Positions 17,250-25,309 of a DNA stretch of 64,000 nucleotides are shown in pieces (position 1 is the stretch's first letter; each line of letters starts with the position of its first letter). The stretch is from assembly GCF_900199455.1 (NCBI RefSeq), contig NZ_FZQR01000003.1, forward strand, positions 434,001 to 498,000, written 5' to 3'. A program made the translations under genes and the position numbers. The notes under the pieces were generated by a model. The model did no database searches, was not told where the DNA came from, and was given only the letters and a program-made list of their open reading frames with translations. Source of the stretch: Mesorhizobium carmichaelinearum. Its GTDB lineage: Bacteria > Pseudomonadota > Alphaproteobacteria > Rhizobiales > Rhizobiaceae.

Positions 17250-17630
17250 TCAGCCGATCGCCGCACGGACCGAGAGCGCTGCCCTGGACGATTGCATAAC
17301 CTCGCCGACATGGCAGTAGCAGACGATCTCGTGCAGTTGGTGGTCGGTCAGCTCGAAGAAGCGCTTGGCTTCGCCATAACTGTCGTCTTTCAGACCCTCG
17401 TCGTGCAAAATGGGGTCCGTGAAGGCAACCGCTATCGGCGAGCCATCGCCTCGCATGACATCGCGCTCCGGCAGCGCACGGTATTCGGTCCCGGCAAGCG
17501 CGGTCAGCAGCCGGCTGGGCTCACGTTCAAGAAGCTCGGCCCAACGTGCGAGACGTTGGGTTCGGCTCATTACCGGCTGTGTGTTGACCTCGGCCACTGC
17601 ATGCAGTTGGTCCAGTGTTTGGTGTTTCAT
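17250..17630 (-). CDS. Conserved hypothetical protein
   Basis: A 126-residue soluble protein that I cannot place in a characterised family. It has a helical N-terminal half (MSRTQRLARWAELLEREP) and the segment EYRALPERDVMRGDGSPIAVAF. The C-terminus contains EIVCYCHVGEVM, where two Cys and two His could form a metal site. AGGAGG 7 bases before the ATG strongly supports translation. It is probably monocistronic. Confidence 0.65.
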   Translation of the reverse strand: MKHQTLDQLHAVAEVNTQPVMSRTQRLARWAELLEREPSRLLTALAGTEYRALPERDVMRGDGSPIAVAFTDPILHDEGLKDDSYGEAKRFFELTDHQLHEIVCYCHVGEVMQSSRAALSVRAAIG

Positions 17631-17742
17631 GGCAACCTCCTAGTAATAGTTGGTTGACCCCAAACGCCCTGTATCGACATCATAGCGCCGAAGCGTCGAT
17701 CCGTCATTCTAATTCCATGTGGGCGCAAGCGCGCTTCCGGCA

Positions 17743-18819
17743 CTACGCCGATGCAATGGCCCCGTCTTGCCGGCAATTTTCAACCCCACCGAGTATCGAC
17801 GACAGCGCGAAAAAGGCCAGCGTCTGCTCCTCGCAGGTCACCGCCACGACGCTGTTCGACCGGTCGATGTCGAGGCCTTTCGGGCCGCCTTCCTCGGGGC
17901 TGGCCCTGCCGCGCAGGAAGGTGTCCTCGTCGAGCACGGTGACCGAGCGCGCGGGCGCTCGCGGTCCCGTCCAGTCACCATCGCCGGCATAGACACGCAC
18001 CATCCGGCTGCCGGCGTCGGCGACGAGGATGTGCCGGTCGTCGCCGGTGAAGCGCACGCCGTGCGGATAGCCGGCGTGCTGCAGGACGCCGGCGGGTTCG
18101 GTGTCTGGTCCAAGCGACGTAGACATGCGGTAGAGTTTCACATCCTGGGTGCCGTGGCTGCTGACCGCGATCCAGCGGCCGTCATGGCTGAGCGCAATGC
18201 CGTCCGGTATATCGAGACCACGTTCCAGCAGCCGCTGGTTGCTTGTCGTGCGATAGCCAAGCCAACGGTTGATCACGTGCCGGGTGACCAGATGCGTGTA
18301 GTTGTTGCAGACCAGCAGGCTGACGCGGCCGTGCAACTCAAGCCTGACGGCAATCGAACCCGGCGAATTCAGTTTGCATAGCCGCCTGCCCTTCACCCGG
18401 CGCATAGCTGATATCGCGCAACTCTGGCCAGCCGGTTCCTCACGCGGCAGGCTGAAGATCGCAACGAGCCCATCGCGGTTGGCGATCGCCAGGGTGCGGT
18501 CGTCGATGAAATCCAGGCCATGGATTTCGCCCATATCGTCTGATGTCAGCTCCATGAAATCGTGGATCGTGACATCTGGACCATCGGATCCGGCCTCGAT
18601 GTCGATGCGCAGGACCAGCAAGCACTTGCGCGCATAGCCGGCAATGGCCAGCAATCGATTGTCCGGTGAAAAGCGTAGGTCCTCCGTGCGTCCGATAGCC
18701 GAAAGCGCCGCCCGCACCGCCGCGCTGGCCTTGAAGGCGATCCCGGGAATCATTTGCGATCCGCCCAGGATATCGAACGATGGAAAGGACCGAGAAGTGT
18801 CTAATTGTTCCCGGTCCAT
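17743..18819 (-). CDS. Hypothetical beta-propeller protein
   Basis: A 358-residue protein of repeated four-strand blades: DLRFSPDNRLLAIAGYARK, IHGLDFIDDRTLAIANRDGL, IPDGIALSHDGRWIAVSSHG, PHGVRFTGDDRHILVADAGS and GLDIDRSNSVVAVTCEEQ. This is a six- or seven-bladed propeller of YVTN/NHL/SMP-30 type. There is no signal peptide or catalytic motif, so it may be a scaffold or a lactonase-like enzyme. It lies just downstream, on the same strand, of the acyltransferase and glycosyltransferase-like genes and may belong to a cell-surface glycan locus. Confidence 0.65.
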   Translation of the reverse strand: MDREQLDTSRSFPSFDILGGSQMIPGIAFKASAAVRAALSAIGRTEDLRFSPDNRLLAIAGYARKCLLVLRIDIEAGSDGPDVTIHDFMELTSDDMGEIHGLDFIDDRTLAIANRDGLVAIFSLPREEPAGQSCAISAMRRVKGRRLCKLNSPGSIAVRLELHGRVSLLVCNNYTHLVTRHVINRWLGYRTTSNQRLLERGLDIPDGIALSHDGRWIAVSSHGTQDVKLYRMSTSLGPDTEPAGVLQHAGYPHGVRFTGDDRHILVADAGSRMVRVYAGDGDWTGPRAPARSVTVLDEDTFLRGRASPEEGGPKGLDIDRSNSVVAVTCEEQTLAFFALSSILGGVENCRQDGAIASA

Positions 18820-18912
18820 CGACGACTGCTTGCCCCGCTTTGATGGTGCCGACTAAGCCCGATCGCGCCCTCGACGGTCAAGCGCAATACAGGGATTCCC
18901 AGGCCATACCGG

Positions 18913-20880
18913 TTAGAGTCCCGCCGCCTTCGCCAGATAGGGCGCGAGCGCCAGCGCGTAGGTCGCCGTCATATGGTGATAATCGCGCCAGACGACGATG
19001 TTGCCGACAACAGCGGCGCATGTTTCCTTGCCGCACATGGCATCGTTCATGTCGACGACACGGACATCAGGCAATGGCGCGGCGGCGAGCGCAAAGACGT
19101 TGCTTGCCTCCACCTCCTTGCGCGCGGTGATGCATTTGTCCGGGTCGGCGGCCAGGCAGTCGCCGGGATCGAACTTGACGAAGGGCGTGTTGCGGATGGC
19201 GATGATCTTCACACCCGCTTTGTTCAACTCGCTCCAGATGCTGCGCAGGCCTTCGATCATCGCCGGCTCCGGCGTGTCGGAATAGCGCGACTGGCTGGTG
19301 AACATCAGATCGGGCCGTAGCTTGCCGATCTCGGCCAGCACATTGTCGCGCCATTGCACACAGGCTTCATAGGGTTTGCCGTTTTCCGTCACCACAGCGC
19401 GGGTGAAAGGGCAAGCCGCCTTGGTGAAGGTGACCAGTTTCCATTTGCGGTCCCTGGCGATCTTGTCGATGGCGGGAACCCATTGCGCGGCATGCGAATC
19501 GCCGGTGACCACAATGGTCCGGCTTCCCTCCGGATCGCCCAGCTGGCAGCCCACCGGCTCCGTGCTGTCCTGCTCCTGGTGGCATTTCAGGCGGTAGACG
19601 ACCGGCACGTCGCGCTTCAGCTTGCCAAGCGGCGGCAGCAACTCCACGCCATCCGGAACCGCGGCATTGGCCAGCAGCGCGGCAGGCCCGGGATATCCAG
19701 GGGTTCCGATCAGGTTGATGTCGACGCCTTGACGGTCGAGCGCGTAGCCAAGACCGCCGGATGCTATCACGCAGACGGCAATTGCAGCCGAACCGTAGGC
19801 CAGCGGGCGCCATTCTGTTCGCGATTGCGGCCGGCGGTACCGCTGTTCGATATAGCGGTATGACAGCTCGGAGATGCCGAGCGTCAGCGCCATCAGCCCA
19901 AGCCCCGCAAGCACTCCGACAGCGGGGCGATCTGCCGTGTAGAAGACAATCAGCGGCCAGTGCCAGAGGTAGATCGAATAAGAGCGATCGCCGACATAGC
20001 GCAGGATCGTAACGTCGAGCCCGCGGAACCGGCCAAGCCTGATATCGCCAGCCGCTATGACCAGCACGGCGCCCAGCGTCGGCAGCAAGGCGTGGAAGCC
20101 GGGAAACGGTGTCGAGGCGGAAAACAGCAACGCCGAGATCACGATGGCGCCGATACCTGCCGCCACCATGGCAAGGCGCGATGGCGCGGCTGGCGAGAAC
20201 CCTTCGCCGGCCAGCGCCAACAGCCCGCCCAGCGCCAGTTCCCAGAGACGGGTATGGGTGACGAAATAGGCCCAGGCCGGATCGGCTTGGGTCACGACCA
20301 CCGAGGCCGCCAGGGATCCGGCGAAAACAAGGGTCAGTGCGACCAGCAATGCAGCCTTCGGGGATCGCCCGAGACGCCGGGCAAGCCAGATGACCGCCGC
20401 CACCAGCAACGGCCAGACGATATAGAACTGCTCCTCGATCGACAGCGACCAGTAATGCTGCACCGGGCTTGGCGCTTCCGCCGCCCCGAGATAGTCGACC
20501 GCCTGCAAGGCGAGCCGCCAGTTCTGCACGTAGAGCGCGCTGGCCGCGACCTGGACGGCCGTCTCTTCCCATCGCGCCTTGGACAGAAACAACAGCGTCC
20601 CGGCGAGCGTGACGAGAAGGGCCAGGACCGCCGCCGGCAACAGCCGCCGCACGCGCCGCGAATAGAATGTGACCAGCCAGGCGCGGCCGCCGGCTGTCGC
20701 CATGCGGGCAAGCAGACCGGTGATGAGAAAGCCCGAGATGACGAAAAACACGTCCACCCCGACATAGCCGCCGGGAAGAACCGTGGGCCAGAGATGGAAA
20801 ACCACCACCAGGGCGACGGCAACGCCGCGCAACCCCTGGATTTCGGGGCGCCAGCCATGCTCCTCGCTTCTATCGATCAA
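18913..20880 (-). CDS. OafA/YrhL-type acyltransferase with SGNH domain
   Basis: A 655-residue membrane protein. The N-terminal half (about 1-370) is acyltransferase family 3 with about 10 hydrophobic segments, the motif RPEIQGLRGVAVALVVVFHL and VGVDVFFVISGFLITGLL. The C-terminal periplasmic part is an SGNH hydrolase fold with GDSHAAQW and a late DYHHMT (Asp/His) motif. Such proteins O-acetylate lipopolysaccharide O-antigen, exopolysaccharide or Nod-factor-like glycans. The start is probably TTG at 20880, since the family motif begins about 12 residues in and no good ATG is present; this is uncertain. Confidence 0.88.
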   Translation of the reverse strand: MIDRSEEHGWRPEIQGLRGVAVALVVVFHLWPTVLPGGYVGVDVFFVISGFLITGLLARMATAGGRAWLVTFYSRRVRRLLPAAVLALLVTLAGTLLFLSKARWEETAVQVAASALYVQNWRLALQAVDYLGAAEAPSPVQHYWSLSIEEQFYIVWPLLVAAVIWLARRLGRSPKAALLVALTLVFAGSLAASVVVTQADPAWAYFVTHTRLWELALGGLLALAGEGFSPAAPSRLAMVAAGIGAIVISALLFSASTPFPGFHALLPTLGAVLVIAAGDIRLGRFRGLDVTILRYVGDRSYSIYLWHWPLIVFYTADRPAVGVLAGLGLMALTLGISELSYRYIEQRYRRPQSRTEWRPLAYGSAAIAVCVIASGGLGYALDRQGVDINLIGTPGYPGPAALLANAAVPDGVELLPPLGKLKRDVPVVYRLKCHQEQDSTEPVGCQLGDPEGSRTIVVTGDSHAAQWVPAIDKIARDRKWKLVTFTKAACPFTRAVVTENGKPYEACVQWRDNVLAEIGKLRPDLMFTSQSRYSDTPEPAMIEGLRSIWSELNKAGVKIIAIRNTPFVKFDPGDCLAADPDKCITARKEVEASNVFALAAAPLPDVRVVDMNDAMCGKETCAAVVGNIVVWRDYHHMTATYALALAPYLAKAAGL

Positions 20881-20926
20881 GGCTGCCCGCCATCTGGAAA
20901 TCGAGCGATGTGATGACCCCCATTTT

Positions 20927-21841
20927 TCAGATCGGCTCGAACTTCACATCCGGCTGGTCAGGACCACCGGCTTGCCGCAGCAGGGCAACCAGGTGTTCGC
21001 GCCTGTCGACCGGCTGTTTTCGCCAGTTCGAGGCATTCGTTACATGCAGCCAGCCATCAACCAACATGAAAAAGTCCTCATGCTGATCATCTCCCTCGCC
21101 GAAGCGAAGCAAGCTGTTCTGCGTGAACCTGACCGACGCCGGATCTATCGACCGGTAAAGCAGCGGCCAGTTGCCGCCGCCGGAATCCATATGAAACCTG
21201 TAGCTCGGGGCGAAATCCAGCGGTCGTCGCAGCAGGCTTCCGTCGAAGTAGCAGAAGCCAGGCCATAGGAACCAGCCGCCCGGCGTCGGCGTGTCGTGCC
21301 GCACGCTGCCATAGAGGCTCTTGCCTTCAAGCCGGTCACGGATTGAAAATGGCTCCGTCGGAAAGATGTCATGGTCGATGAAGCCGAAGAGCTTCGGGCC
21401 AAAGCCGGTCATGAAATTCCGAACGATCCAGTTGAGCGCCTGGCCGTGCGATCTGCTGACCACCAGCCTGTTCCTCGGCAACGAGACATAGGGGACGTGC
21501 TGGCGACGGCAGAGGTCGCGGATTGCGTCCCTTGCCTCCTCCTTCTTGCTGTTGTCGAAGACGATGTAGCTCTCGTGCTCGGCCAGGTATCGGCGCACGA
21601 GATGGATTTGCCATGCGATCACATCAGGCCGATTGAAGGCGACGGTGGCGACGATCGCGTTGCGAAACGCTTGCTGTCGCCCCTGCAATTCACTGACCGG
21701 CGCAGATGTCCTCAGGAAGCGAAAAGTCCGCCAGCGATAGCGCAGCAACGCCTCGCGCCTTGGCGGCCTGTTCAGCCGCTCCCATTCCGCAATGGAAATC
21801 CTGGGCGGATTTTCACCTTCCGGCGCGTCGGAAGCCCCCAT
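20927..21841 (-). CDS. Glycosyltransferase-like protein
   Basis: A 304-residue protein with GT-A-like features. NAIVATVAFNRPDVIAWQIH is near residue 50, a helix with YIVFDNSKKEEARDAIRDLC follows, then FGFIDHDIFPTEPF, where DHD is a plausible metal-binding DxD-type motif, and later FHMDSGGGNWPLLY. I infer a role in surface polysaccharide assembly together with the adjacent acyltransferase; the donor and acceptor are unknown. The start at 21841 is chosen for AGGAG 6-7 bases upstream; an ATG at 21856 is the alternative. Apparently co-oriented with the acyltransferase 46 bases away. Confidence 0.65.
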   Translation of the reverse strand: MGASDAPEGENPPRISIAEWERLNRPPRREALLRYRWRTFRFLRTSAPVSELQGRQQAFRNAIVATVAFNRPDVIAWQIHLVRRYLAEHESYIVFDNSKKEEARDAIRDLCRRQHVPYVSLPRNRLVVSRSHGQALNWIVRNFMTGFGPKLFGFIDHDIFPTEPFSIRDRLEGKSLYGSVRHDTPTPGGWFLWPGFCYFDGSLLRRPLDFAPSYRFHMDSGGGNWPLLYRSIDPASVRFTQNSLLRFGEGDDQHEDFFMLVDGWLHVTNASNWRKQPVDRREHLVALLRQAGGPDQPDVKFEPI

Positions 21842-21875
21842 AGCGCGCTCCTGCATCCGCCAATTATCGGCAGGC

Positions 21876-22022
21876 TCAGTTCTGCTGGATCGAAATGCCC
21901 TTGTCGTCGATCTTGAGTTCGACGCCTTTCGGCTTCGTCTGCTCGCGGTAGACATAGATGCCGAGAGCAATGACCACGACGACGAGCGCGCCAATGAGGA
22001 GATAAAGTGTGTTCTGCTTCAT
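21876..22022 (-). CDS. Small single-pass membrane protein, 48 residues
   Basis: A short frame encoding MKQNTLYLLIGALVVVVIAL, then GIYVYREQTKPKGVELKI and a hydrophilic tail ending GISIQQN. One N-terminal transmembrane helix (residues 5-25) is followed by a charged tail, probably periplasmic or cytoplasmic by topology. The codon pattern is typical of the genome, and the frame lies cleanly between the flanking minus-strand genes. Only a weak AAGAG precedes the ATG. The function is unknown. Confidence 0.65.
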   Translation of the reverse strand: MKQNTLYLLIGALVVVVIALGIYVYREQTKPKGVELKIDDKGISIQQN

Positions 22023-22047
22023 GGCGCGCTCTTTCGGTTGCCGAGCC

Positions 22048-22302
22048 TCACGCTCGCTTCAGGACCTTGACCAGCACCAAAAGGATGATGGCGCCGATCG
22101 TGGCGTGGATGATGGAAGCGAGAATGCCGCCGCCGATGGAAAAGCCGATCCGCGGCAACAGCCAGCCGGCGATAAACGCGCCGACGATGCCGACGATGAT
22201 GTTGCCGATCAGGCCGAAGCCGAAACCGGAAACGATGAGACCGGCAAGCCAGCCGGCGATGGCACCAATGATGATGAAGACGAGCAGGCTTTCGACGCCC
22301 AT
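22048..22302 (-). CDS. GlsB/YeaQ/YmgE family membrane protein
   Basis: An 84-residue transglycosylase-associated (GlsB/YeaQ) protein with three hydrophobic segments. It shows the family pattern GAIAGWLAGLIVSGFGFGLI, GNIIVGIVGAFIAGWLLP and a C-terminal helix. Members are small stress-induced inner-membrane proteins of uncertain role. The start at 22302 is supported by GGAGG about 9 bases upstream. It lies 25 bases before the 48-residue membrane protein gene, with which it is probably co-transcribed. Confidence 0.88.
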   Translation of the reverse strand: MGVESLLVFIIIGAIAGWLAGLIVSGFGFGLIGNIIVGIVGAFIAGWLLPRIGFSIGGGILASIIHATIGAIILLVLVKVLKRA

Positions 22303-22413
22303 GGCGATTTCCTCCGAGCAAAGAGGGCAAGCGCGGAGCGGAAGGCTCCGAATCGGCCCCGATATCAACGGCTTCAGGCTATTCGAAAGCAACTGGCCTC
22401 GCCAGCTTCGCGC

Positions 22414-22617
22414 TCACTGGTCGTCATCGTCACCGGCAGTGGGTCGCCAACTGGTCGGCTCGACCTTCTTTTGCGTATTGCTGTCGATGTAGACCCACCA
22501 GCCGCCATCGCGGTATTGCGCGATGGATTCGTTGACGACGCCGTCGCTGTCTTTCCACATGACAGAAAACTTGGAGCCGTCGGTCGGCGCTGTCGATATC
22601 GGCTTTCGGTCGGCCAT
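22414..22617 (-). CDS. Small hypothetical protein (DUF551-like pattern)
   Basis: A 67-residue protein beginning MADRKPISTAPTDGSKFSV. The pattern (W/K)PIxTAPxDG recurs in short phage- and chromosome-encoded DUF551-like proteins. A WWVYIDS segment and an acidic C-terminus (GDDDDQ) follow. GGGGGA lies close upstream of this ATG; in-frame ATGs at 22629 and 22653 are alternatives. The function is unknown. Confidence 0.6.
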   Translation of the reverse strand: MADRKPISTAPTDGSKFSVMWKDSDGVVNESIAQYRDGGWWVYIDSNTQKKVEPTSWRPTAGDDDDQ

Positions 22618-22710
22618 CCAATCCCCCATTGAGCCGTTAACCTGCGCCGACAAAACGCGGCGGCCAGCATCTGGTTCCAGCCAGCCACCGGCCAGAAGGC
22701 TTTCAAGCCA

Positions 22711-23331
22711 TCAGCTGTGAGCGAAGATATCCTCTTCGTCCCAGCCCATCAGGTCAAGCTTCGCCCGCGTCGGCAGGAAGCGGAAGCAGGCATCGGCTTC
22801 CTTTGTCCGCCCATCGCGTGCCAGCCGCCCGGCCAGCACATCGCGCAGCCGGTGCAGATAGAGCACGTCGGAGGCGGCATATTCGAGCTGCTCGGGCGAC
22901 AGCGTCTCGGCCGCCCAGTCCGACGATTGCTGCGCCTTGGACAGGCCGACGCCGAGAAGCTCGAAGCAGATATCCTTCAGTCCGTGCCGGTCGGTATAGG
23001 TGCGGGTCAGCCGTGAGGCGATCTTGGTGCAGAACACCGGTTCGGGCATCACCCCAAACGCGTTGTAGAGCACGGCAAGGTCAAACCGGCCGAAATGGAA
23101 GAGCTTCGTGACGCTGCGATTCCTGAGCAGGCTGACGAGGTTCGGCGCCTTCTTCTGGCCGGGTGCGATCTGGATGACGTCGGCGCTGCCGTCGCCGGGC
23201 GATATCTGCACCACGCACAACCGGTCGCGATGCGGGTTCAGCCCCAGCGTCTCGGTGTCGATAGCCACCGCCTCGACATTGTAATGCGAAAGGTCGGGCA
23301 AATCATGCTTGTGGAAACGGATGTCGGCCAT
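22711..23331 (-). CDS. rnd: Ribonuclease D-like 3'-5' exonuclease
   Basis: A 206-residue DEDD-superfamily exonuclease. Exo I is AVAIDTETLGLNP (Asp/Glu pair near residue 25), Exo II is KLFHFGRFDLAVLY, and Exo III is LEYAASDVLYLHRL with the Tyr that defines the DEDDy class. It trims the 3' ends of tRNA and other structured RNA precursors. It lacks the HRDC domains of E. coli RNase D, as is usual for the short alphaproteobacterial form. It stands 78 bases from the M20 peptidase gene on the same strand. Confidence 0.88.
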   Translation of the reverse strand: MADIRFHKHDLPDLSHYNVEAVAIDTETLGLNPHRDRLCVVQISPGDGSADVIQIAPGQKKAPNLVSLLRNRSVTKLFHFGRFDLAVLYNAFGVMPEPVFCTKIASRLTRTYTDRHGLKDICFELLGVGLSKAQQSSDWAAETLSPEQLEYAASDVLYLHRLRDVLAGRLARDGRTKEADACFRFLPTRAKLDLMGWDEEDIFAHS

Positions 23332-23409
23332 TGTCTTCTCCGGTCGCGGCGTTCCCCGTCCTCGCCGCGATCCGGTGAAAAATCAACAAGAAAACGACTT
23401 CTCCGCCGC

Positions 23410-24784
<1,375 letters not shown>

Positions 24785-24882
24785 TTGGCAAGCCTTTCGA
24801 TTCAGTGCCGGAACCGTAAAGGCAGAGCGGCGAAACGAAAAGCCCGGGACGATTGGACCACGGCCCAAGTCGGCTGCCGCTA

Positions 24883-24987
24883 ATGCATGTCGCCCAAAAG
24901 TGGCCCCGGTTTTGGGAGAACGACATGCATAAAAACAATGACCTAAAGCGCATCGCCCGAATCCGATCAAACGCGATGCGCTTTAGG
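24883..24987. repeat. Composite palindromic intergenic repeat
   Basis: Two hairpins in tandem. 24883-24930 pairs ATGCATGTCG with CGACATGCAT, and CCCAAAA with TTTTGGG inside. 24942-24987 pairs CCTAAAGCGCATCG with CGATGCGCTTTAGG over 14 bp. From memory, this combination recurs many times in Mesorhizobium intergenic regions. It abuts the terminator of the minus-strand sRNA. Confidence 0.7.
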
Positions 24988-24988
24988 C

Positions 24989-25026
24989 AAAAAAAGACCG
25001 CCGTGGTGGAGGGGGAACCACGGCGG
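24989..25026 (-). terminator. Rho-independent terminator of the polA-adjacent sRNA
   Basis: On the minus strand, CCGCCGTGGT pairs with ACCACGGCGG (10 bp, 9-base C-rich loop), followed after two bases by seven T. It is one of the clearest intrinsic terminators in the window. Confidence 0.75.
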
Positions 25027-25136
25027 CCTCATACTCGAAACGATGCGGCAGCCCGGAGAGGGGGGATAGGCTGCCGCAATTGTCCGGGATAGGCGGGGGA
25101 CGGGCCTTGCTCCGGACTTCGGCGAAAACTGCCGAT
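24989..25136 (-). ncRNA. Probable trans-encoded sRNA beside polA (alpha-r7-like)
   Basis: An RNA of about 148 nt read on the minus strand. A promoter-like TTGAAT (25166-25171), 17-base spacer and CAAATA (25143-25148) lead to a start near 25136. A 9-bp hairpin follows (25045-25053 with 25069-25077) with a C/U-rich loop. Then comes a 10-bp terminator hairpin with loop UCCCCCUCC and seven U. Loops of this kind can pair with ribosome-binding sites. I recall that the Rhizobiales alpha-r7 sRNA family (Smr7C, about 150 nt) lies beside polA; the position and size fit, but identity was not checked. Confidence 0.5.
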
Positions 25137-25309
25137 GACGTGTATTTGGGTCTCCGAACGTGGCGATTCAAGGGCATCAACGTTACACTTTTGTAACGTG
25201 CTCGTGACCGGGCCTGTATGACCCCGATCTGTCAGGGTGTTGCCGGAACCGATACCGGGCGGTGTCTTTGGCATGGACCAAGCCATCGCGCCGCGCTATC
25301 CCTGCCGGC

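Larger units (their letters stand above)
24785..25309. other. Intergenic region with composite repeat and sRNA
   Basis: A region of 525 bp between the M20 gene (minus) and polA (plus). It holds the M20 promoter side, a two-hairpin composite repeat (24883-24987), a probable sRNA with its terminator (24989-25136), an 8-bp inverted repeat ACGTTACA-AAAG-TGTAACGT read on the minus strand near 25179-25198, and the polA promoter. Confidence 0.5.
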
